Source of the DNA: Diplodia intermedia | Lineage: Eukaryota > Ascomycota > Dothideomycetes > Botryosphaeriales > Botryosphaeriaceae | DNA: 64,000 nucleotides | Reading direction: 5' to 3' | Assembly (NCBI GenBank): GCA_021495925.1 | Contig: JAKEKT010000082.1 | Location: 1 to 64,000, forward strand | Shown here: positions 57,574-64,000 of the stretch, piece after piece | Position numbering within the stretch: the first letter of the stretch is position 1 | Layout: each line of letters starts with the position of its first letter | Notes under the pieces: model-generated | What the model saw: the letters and a program-made list of their open reading frames with translations, nothing else | Databases searched by the model: none | What the model was told of the DNA's origin: nothing | Position numbers and translations under genes: made by a program

Positions 57574-58851
57574 TCTCGTGCAGCTGCCCTGGTGTTCGAG
57601 CGCTCTGGTTGCATGCTGGCAGCTGCAGATGTGCATCTGGCATACCTGAGGGTATTTAAGAGCGCCGGAGATGCTGTCTTGAGGAAGTGCGGGTATGGCG
57701 ACTGCGGCCGGGTGGCTTTGCTCAATGCAGCTCTATGGACATTCTAGAACTGAACTAAACACTCTTGTTTTCGTGGGCTCTGCGTGGTCTAGACTTTCTT
57801 CGCCACCGGACTCTTCCTGATCTCGAAGGGCTGGCTGGTGTCTCTTGGTGCGGAGCAGCGGGCTTTGCGTTTGTGGGTGATGTTCTGCGTTTTGCGATGT
57901 TGATGATGGGGCTTGGATGTGGATGATGCTGAGGACTTTCGGGGTAGCTGGACGGGGGTGGTGGATGGCAAGTAGGTGGCATTAGAGGGGGAGGAGAAAA
58001 GTTATCATTGGGTGCTAGGAAACGGCAAAATAAAGTGGCTCTGCTTTTTTCGCCATGTCCCGTGTCTAGAAGCTAGAGATGTTCGGAGGTAAGAGGGACT
58101 GCGGGAGCGAGGTTATTTATATCGAAACCAAGGCACACACATGACACTTACCTACGGAAAAATTTGGCCAGTGGCGTGCAGCTGACATGGAGTCTGCTGG
58201 TGGCGCACGGTGAGGGAACCAGATGTATAAGTCAAATCTCGATGCTTTGGAAGCATGGATGCTCAGCGGTAGCGGACAGCTTGACAAAGAGTGTGGATTG
58301 TCCTTCGTGGCGGCCTGACCGGTAGCAAAGAAGACCGTGCTACTTTGGGTAAACCCGCCCCTTGCAAAAGCAATATCGGAGTTTTGGAGCTTGCGATAAA
58401 CATAGCGTCTTTCCTTGATAGTGCTAAATTCGCTCAAATGATAATGCTGAGGTTAATCATATAGAGTTGATGATAGTTCTTAGTCGGTGTAATTGATCTT
58501 CACACACTTAATAAACCTCGTAACGTAAGAAAAGGCAAGAGGCACAGTTCATAACCCTTTTAACGTTCTCGCAAGAAACAAAGCCAAGTAAAAGCGGAAG
58601 ATGGTTTGAGCCAGTCGATTCAAGATCCCTCTTGAAAAGGATGAAGATGTTTCCCGACTGACGGGCTCTGCTTATAAGAAGCATCGCCGGGTCGACTCCG
58701 AGCGTCAGTCGATAGCACCGGGTGGTATGATCTGGTGACCACCTCTAAGCAACGTCAGGTTCTCATCAAAGCCACTCACGAGCTCATCCAGTGATGGTCA
58801 GGGGCAAAGCTTGCATGCGTAAGCGAGCGTGATCAGCCCTTTCCAAGATTC

Positions 58852-58862
58852 ATATATATAAG
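58852..58862 (+). promoter_or_regulatory. Possible TATA box
   Basis: ATATATATAAG just before the ATG at 58868. It is too close to that ATG for a normal leader, so either transcription starts further down or the true start codon lies elsewhere. Confidence 0.3.
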
Positions 58863-58867
58863 GAGCC

Positions 58868-59393
58868 ATGCAACCTCCTTGGAGCTTCACGGTGCGCCAT
58901 TCGGCGACGAGCCCGGGGAGTTTGGCGGCGACGTCGACGACGGCGACGACGACGGCGGGGGCGGGGAAGAGTAAGTGGTTGGAGGTTGTGTTTGGCTGTG
59001 GGGTGGATGAGAGGCTAATCCCGTGACAGCTTCGACGGCGGCAGCGTCTGCTTCGCCGACCGGCAGCGGTTCCGGCTCGTCCAACACCGGCGCGATAGTA
59101 GGCGGAGTGGTTGGAGGGCGGACGGGGCGTTGGTGATTGTGGGGGCGGCGTTCTTCTTGCTTCGGTCGCGTCGGCGTCGGGCTCGTCGCGATGCGGAGGT
59201 GGAGTCCAAAAACTCTCAGCGGGCTCCGCTTCAAGGAAATGGGGTTGATGGGATGCTTGAGATGGAGGAACATGGTGGGAAAGACGCAGCCGCCTTGCAT
59301 CAGTATCCGGAGCCGATATACGAGGCTGCATCCTCGCAAGAGCCGGCTCGTCACGAGCTGGATACTGGTCGCCATCGGCAGAGAATGAGATGA
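58868..59393 (+). pseudogene. Ser/Thr-rich single-pass membrane protein, frameshifted
   Basis: Exon 1 (58868-58970) and a 59-nt intron (GTAAGT donor, GCTAAT branch, ACAG acceptor) lead into a Ser/Thr/Ala/Gly-rich stretch ending SGSSNTGAIVGGVVGG, and then a premature TGA at 59134-59136. In the frame shifted by one base near 59118-59125 the expected continuation appears: a hydrophobic ALVIVGAAFFLL followed by a basic RSRRRRARRD and a 65-residue cytoplasmic-type tail ending at TGA 59391-59393. This order (Ser/Thr-rich stalk, GAIVGG, membrane helix, Arg cluster, tail) is typical of fungal wall-sensor-like or uncharacterised surface proteins. The shift lies in a G-rich run, so it is either a real loss or an assembly error. 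The 5' end is uncertain and may lack an ectodomain. Confidence 0.5.
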
Positions 59394-59824
59394 TAACTTT
59401 GCATACGTGTGTCACGGAGATGTCGTTGTAGAGAGAAACCGTCAGGTTTAGATACCCGTGCTCGCCGGGTTGCTTCAGTGCGTAAGAGCCGAGGCTGATA
59501 CACCAATAATTGCAGTTTTTTTCAGCCGCTTATTCTCGCGGCTGAGAAACCCTCGACACTAACTCTGTAAAATCAAGGAATCAGCGTCAGGTCGTGGAGC
59601 CCGGCTCCACTGAGTGGGGTCGGGCTACCGTTCATTGGCTGCACCCCGACCAGGCAGCATCTCTCCTGCAGCCACTTCGCTTTGCGGTGCTTACTTAAAT
59701 TGAGACTGCGCCCGATGCAACAGGCTGGCACGCCCGTCCTGCATCCCTCACCCTTCTTCCAGTCGCAGAGCAATGTCCCGCCCACGGCCCTGACGGCTCA
59801 TCAGGAACAGTCCTTCTCCGCAAC

Positions 59825-61753
59825 ATGCAGCGCTGCTCTCACTGCGGCCACTATGGTGACCACAAAGCCCATTGTCGACCGTTGTACGGCGCCCGCGCCG
59901 GCAAAGGTCGACGTCCTGCTCTCTACAACAAGCGTCAAAGGAAACAACAAGAATACAATCAGCAGCCGAGAGTTTCTCAGAACAGCCTCCTTTTCGACCA
60001 CTTCGAGGAGTACGTGTATGAGGAATTCGACGACCAAGGGAGCATTCGCCTTCTGGTGCTCCTTCCTGGCGAACCAGAAGACGCTATCGAATGCAAGCTT
60101 GGAATCCAACCCATCCGCCGCCATCGGCCTTATCAAGCAATCTCGTACACTTGGGGAGACAGTGACGACCGGGCCGATATCTTGTGTGAAGGGAAGCTTC
60201 TGAACATTCCTCGAAATTTGTTGCACGCGCTACAAAAGTTTCGTAGGAGAAAGAGAGCCAGAGTACTCTGGGCGGATGCCGTGTGCATTGATCAGAGTGA
60301 CGACCGAGAAAAGGGTCACCAAGTCCAAATGATGGGGCGGATTTTCAAACAAGCTCAAACCGTTCTTGTTTGGCTTGGACGGGGCCAAGGAATTGACACC
60401 CGGACACTCTTCCACGGTATCAGGGAACTCTCTGAAATGGTGCAAAACACCGACCACCCCGTTATTCTGCTCCATTCGTCTCAGGGGCTGCCGCCCGTCT
60501 TTTGGCATGATCTTAGTCAACTATTAGCTCATCAATGGTTCAAAAGACTCTGGATACTCCAGGAGATTGGCCTTGCAGCTCATGCAACGATGCATTGCGG
60601 AGCGGCAGATTTGCACTGGATTCATCTTGTCAATGCTTGCCACGTCGTGGACAGTTCGACGGCAGTTATTTACGCATATGACTTATGGAGAAGTTGGCGC
60701 ATACAAAAAATCTGGAGATTGGATTTTCGAAATGAAACCAGTCATTCTCTCCACGTACTCGAAATTTTCGAGACTGGTAGAATCCAGCACTGCTCAGACC
60801 CAAGAGACCGGGTATACGCACTCTTGGGGCATCCCTGTCTCAAACATACGCTCGCAAACCGCAGTTCCACCAGCTTCCTGTCGGTAGATTACACGTTATC
60901 TCACGAAGAGCTTTATTTCAAGGTCGCCAAAGCAGTAATCATCTCTTCAGACCGGAACGCGCTTGACCTTCTCCAACATATTTCGCATGAATCTTACTCA
61001 ATTTCCGACAGCATCGCTCCCTCATGGGTTCCGCGATGGGACATAGTTAGCGCGGTACCTCTCGGCGGCCCTTCGTTCCCTTATTTCCACGCGCATGCCC
61101 GAACTCCCGCAGACTATCAACTTAGAGATCAGATCCTCAGCCTAACAGGCTTTGAATTTGACAAAATACTTTGGAGGTCCGATACCTTCACAGACTGCAT
61201 ACCGTCTGATCCAACACATGCCATCATGAAGCAGGATCCACACCCACTGAGCCAAATCTGGGAATATTTTGGAAGCGGTCTCCTCTCGAAAGGTACACTC
61301 GAAGCCGCTAGTGTCTCATTATGTGCTACAAATATTGAATACCGCATTGCCCGGGGGGAAACCAGTACATCTATAGCTGAACTGGAAACAGAGCTGGCTT
61401 TAGCATTTCTAGCGTATTCGTTCGGGATGGGGATAGACATTCCGGAAAATTACTCTATGACCTTGCACGGAGACCCGAGTAAATTCGAGATGGGTTTTAC
61501 GAGTGAAGACCGGTGTCTCTTTGTCACAGAGCGGGGTTGGATAGGCACAGGCCCTGGAGTGTCTTCTGTTGGGGACGAAGTGTGCATCTTTTTCGGAGGG
61601 GAGACCCCTTTCGTTGTTCACGAACTGTCGTCGGCAAGCGAATCCCATTACCGACTCGTTGGACCTTGTTATGTACATGGAATCATGAAAGGAGAAGCAG
61701 TGGCTATGTGGGAAGAAGGGCACTTCGAGACCAAAAAGTTCAACCTGGTCTAA
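59825..61753 (+). CDS. HET-domain (heterokaryon incompatibility) protein
   Basis: An intronless frame of 642 residues from ATG 59825. The N-terminus has a short Cys/His motif (CSHCGHYGDHKAHC). The HET domain (PF06985 type) begins at about residue 102 with YQAISYTWGD and continues through ADAVCIDQSDDREKGHQVQM and VLVWLGR, the conserved order of this family. The C-terminal part carries the EDRCLFVTERGWIGTGP and GPCYVHGIMKGEA segments common in the family. HET proteins act in non-self recognition and regulated cell death between fungal strains; the partner of this one is unknown. Codon use is AT-richer than the biotin genes, as is common for HET genes. The frame is intact; an overlapping frame at 59682-60203 is considered a shadow. 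Confidence 0.93.
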   Translation: MQRCSHCGHYGDHKAHCRPLYGARAGKGRRPALYNKRQRKQQEYNQQPRVSQNSLLFDHFEEYVYEEFDDQGSIRLLVLLPGEPEDAIECKLGIQPIRRHRPYQAISYTWGDSDDRADILCEGKLLNIPRNLLHALQKFRRRKRARVLWADAVCIDQSDDREKGHQVQMMGRIFKQAQTVLVWLGRGQGIDTRTLFHGIRELSEMVQNTDHPVILLHSSQGLPPVFWHDLSQLLAHQWFKRLWILQEIGLAAHATMHCGAADLHWIHLVNACHVVDSSTAVIYAYDLWRSWRIQKIWRLDFRNETSHSLHVLEIFETGRIQHCSDPRDRVYALLGHPCLKHTLANRSSTSFLSVDYTLSHEELYFKVAKAVIISSDRNALDLLQHISHESYSISDSIAPSWVPRWDIVSAVPLGGPSFPYFHAHARTPADYQLRDQILSLTGFEFDKILWRSDTFTDCIPSDPTHAIMKQDPHPLSQIWEYFGSGLLSKGTLEAASVSLCATNIEYRIARGETSTSIAELETELALAFLAYSFGMGIDIPENYSMTLHGDPSKFEMGFTSEDRCLFVTERGWIGTGPGVSSVGDEVCIFFGGETPFVVHELSSASESHYRLVGPCYVHGIMKGEAVAMWEEGHFETKKFNLV

Positions 61754-61775
61754 TACCATCGCGTTGCTAGCTACA

Positions 61776-62833
61776 TCAATCTAATTCCCGCATGACCGAG
61801 AACCACACCCGCCCGCCTCCCAACCACGCATCCGCGCACCCAAACCCCCTACTCGACCCCACCCACAACCCCACCACCTTCCCCCCCTCCACGACCGTCC
61901 CATCAACCGGCGCCGCACTCGCGCCCCCCGTCGTAACATACAACCACCCGCTCCCCTTCCCCAACCCCCCCGCAAACGCCGCACTCGTCGCGCCCACCAC
62001 ATCCAACCGCCCCACCGCCCCCGCCACAACCTCCGTCCCACCCACCCCCATCCACACGCGTAACAACACCATCCTCCAACCCCGCCAACCACCCGACCGC
62101 CTCCCCCCAAGCGCAAAATCATCCGCCACAACCCCCCTCGCAACAACTTCATACGCCCCGCGCGCCTCGCCCGTGCCGGCGTCCACGCGAACGCGGCAGT
62201 ACAGCCGCCGCGGGGTGTTGACGCAGTACGCCGTGCTGTCGGCTCGTGGTAGCGCAGGCCATTGACGCCGAGGACGAGCCCGAGATCCGTGGTCGGGGAC
62301 ATGGTGGCGTTGTGCCGCAGGACCGCGGCGGCGTGGATGCCGGTGCGGACGTCGAGGCGCCATATCAGGCCGAGGGTGGGGTCCGAGATGAGGAGGGTGC
62401 GGGCGGCGGGGAGGGTGGCGGGGCCGTTGAGTGTGCCGGCGGGGGGGATGGTGGCGAGCGGTGTGATGGTGGGACTGGGGGAGGCGTTGGGGGTGAAGGC
62501 GACGGCGTAGATGGTGGAGAAGGCGAGGACGGTGAAGACGGCGGGGGTGGGTTCGGCGATGGCGGTGAGTTGGGTGTGGTTGGCGAAGGTGTGGATGAGG
62601 GTGGTGGAGGGGTTGGAGTGCGGGGTGAGGGGATCGAGTTGGTGGAGGGAGGCGGTGGGCCGGGTGGAGGTGACGAGGAGGTTGCCGTTGCCGCGCACGG
62701 CGATGTTTTCGACCCATGTGCCGAGGGGGAATTGGTGGATGAGGCGGAGGCTGTCGGCTTGGAGGGTTGGGGCGGCGTTGGCGGCGCATGCTGCCAGGAA
62801 GATGGCGGAGAGGATGCGGGTGAGGAGAGCCAT
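61776..62833 (-). pseudogene. Secreted SMP-30/gluconolactonase-like six-bladed propeller, multiply frameshifted
   Basis: From ATG 62833 there is a signal peptide (MALLTRILSAIFLAACAANA) and then a propeller-like region with FPLGTWVENIAVRGNGNLLV, AEPTPAVFTVLA and LGVNGLRYHE. At about 62243-62250 the match moves to another frame, reading STAYCVNTPRRLYCRVRVDA, ARGVVADDFALG and, further on, VVGATSAAFAG, LYVTTGG and VEGGKVVGLWVG to a stop at 61776. Within 62.04-62.11 kb the best match (LEDGVVTRVDG) is in yet another frame. So at least one, and probably three, indels break the gene. These proteins are extracellular or vacuolar hydrolase-like propellers, often found in secondary-metabolite clusters. 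Without the frameshifts the length would be normal (about 350 residues). Indels fall in G/C-rich stretches, so sequencing error is a real alternative. Confidence 0.65.
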
Positions 62834-64000
62834 GTTGCAGTGTAGACTTGAATGAAGGAATCTGCTTGACATGTCACTTCGCTCGGGGGCTTGAAAGGTT
62901 TTATATGCTTCACAAGCCCGTGGCACCGCCTCTTCGGGTAGCTATGAAGTCATAATAGGGTTCTACTTGACGGTACTGAGTCGTACAGCACATTTTCCTG
63001 CGGGCAATCTAACGGCGGTTCTCGAGGTACATGTCGTAGCGGTCAAAATCTGCCAGTGCATGCGGACTTAGAACGGACATATGCGTTATTAAATCCTCCT
63101 TACCGTAGCTGCTACGTGCATCCTTGCCTTCGGCAGGGGAACACTTGGCTTTATTGGCCGTACTTCCTCTCCAGGAGAGCTCTTGTGGGTGGAATGATAC
63201 TCCGAATTCAAAGCCCACTCACTCTCGCCAACGCCGGCTAAAATCCATGCACCTACATGCTACCTCTTCTCACACGACACTTCTCGTGATGCATTGGCAG
63301 CTCGGGAAGAGAGAAATTCTTGAGGAGAGACCAGCACGTGCTGGGGGAAGAATGTGAGGGAGAGTTGGAGGAGGAGGGGGAGAAGAGTCATGGCGGATGA
63401 TAGACGTACTGGCGTGTGGAGAGCGCTTGATTGTCTTTTATTCTCCCATGCTCTTCATTCTTTCTCCACAGCTCTCATGAAGAAGCTGGCTTATTGGTGT
63501 CTCGGTCACGGTATCGCCGTGTATCGCCGCGCCCTGGCTATCGTGGTGGAGTTAATGGAGCGGGGAGAGCGATTGTACGCGTACACCTGCGGGGAAAGCA
63601 TTGTCAAGATCTCCGTACCTGTCCGATTCGTGCCCGAGTCAATATTTCTGGCATGATCAACTACGTCGCCAGCAGCCCAGGTGAAAAATAGAACCTTGTC
63701 GCAATGCTTGTTGGGATGACATTCGGCCGAGGCAAATCTTCGGGACAAGAGAGGGTGAAGTTTTATCCTTCGGGTAACACCCCACTATCTGATACTCTAG
63801 GAATAGACGCATTCAGTAATGCGAGGAGAAATTATAGCTGTGTGGGGAGATGAGAAGTTTGAGCCCAGATACGTTCAGTAAGAGTATAGCTACTTTAGCT
63901 TGCCCAGAACAGAGACCACCATGGCGCTTGCCGGAGGATGTCGTGAAACCACTGTAGTTGGCACATGGGCAACGCGTTGCGGTAGGGTTTTCAAGGCCTG
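62834..64000. other. Intergenic to window end, no gene seen
   Basis: Upstream side of the propeller gene. Only short frames, none with domains or splice structure. Confidence 0.5.

Larger units (their letters stand above)
56943..58850. other. Intergenic with microsatellites, no convincing gene
   Basis: Contains GAT/GGT triplet runs at 57.07-57.11 kb, a (GT)n tract and a (GTGC)n tract (separate entries). Short basic frames on the minus strand at about 57.8-58.0 kb and 58.1-58.4 kb have no supporting features. Confidence 0.5.

Noticed and set aside
58887..59375. 162-codon minus-strand frame
   Set aside because: Antisense to the Ser/Thr-rich surface protein; low-complexity Pro/Ser tail derived from the opposite Gly/Thr codons.
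59682..60203. 173-codon plus-strand frame overlapping the HET start
   Set aside because: It is in another frame over the conserved HET domain and has Ser/Thr-rich random composition.

Overview
The window looks like nuclear DNA of a filamentous ascomycete (Pezizomycotina, plausibly Dothideomycetes; the class is an inference). Evidence: short 48-133 nt spliceosomal introns with GTAAGT-like donors and CTAAC/CTGAC branch sites, a HET-domain gene, a Zn(II)2Cys6 regulator, an NRPS-like adenylate-forming reductase, a fused DAPA aminotransferase/dethiobiotin synthetase, and a copia retrotransposon decayed in the CpA-to-TpA pattern typical of repeat-induced point mutation (RIP). No tRNA, rRNA or CRISPR array was seen. 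Gene models are splices read by eye.

Layout. 0-2 kb: a CDK-like kinase fragment abuts an ankyrin-type gene. 2.6-5.4 kb (minus): a three-exon membrane protein of unknown function. 6.9-8.0 kb: two small hypothetical genes (minus). 10.2-13.5 kb (minus): an intact A-T-R (adenylation-thiolation-reductase) enzyme. 13.5-31.6 kb: very gene-poor; only a C2H2 zinc-finger regulator (23.2-24.0 kb, minus) and a small cysteine-containing protein (26.9-27.3 kb, plus) are convincing. About 31.7 kb: a broken acyl-CoA thioesterase exon. 33.0-37.4 kb: an aldo-keto reductase and a Zn2Cys6 regulator, transcribed divergently. 41.3-43.5 kb (minus): a Baeyer-Villiger-type flavin monooxygenase with an 11-nt microexon. 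43.9-49.7 kb: a full-length copia element with 197-bp LTRs and a 5-bp target duplication. 50.2-56.9 kb: a biotin cluster: biotin synthase (BIO2), 8-amino-7-oxononanoate synthase (BioF-type) and the bifunctional BioD-BioA protein. 58.9-62.8 kb: a frameshifted Ser/Thr-rich membrane-anchored protein, an intact HET-domain protein, and a secreted six-bladed propeller (SMP-30-like) gene with several frameshifts.

How it works together. The biotin genes cover pimeloyl-CoA to biotin: BioF makes KAPA, BioDA makes DAPA and then dethiobiotin, and Bio2 inserts sulfur. BioF and BioDA share a 630-bp divergent promoter, and BIO2 converges on BioF. The copia element landed between the divergent monooxygenase and BIO2 genes and pushed apart a spacer that was originally about 1 kb. 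The A-T-R enzyme, aldo-keto reductase, monooxygenase and Zn2Cys6 regulator are enzyme types common in secondary metabolism, but they are spread over about 33 kb and I have no sequence evidence that they form one pathway.
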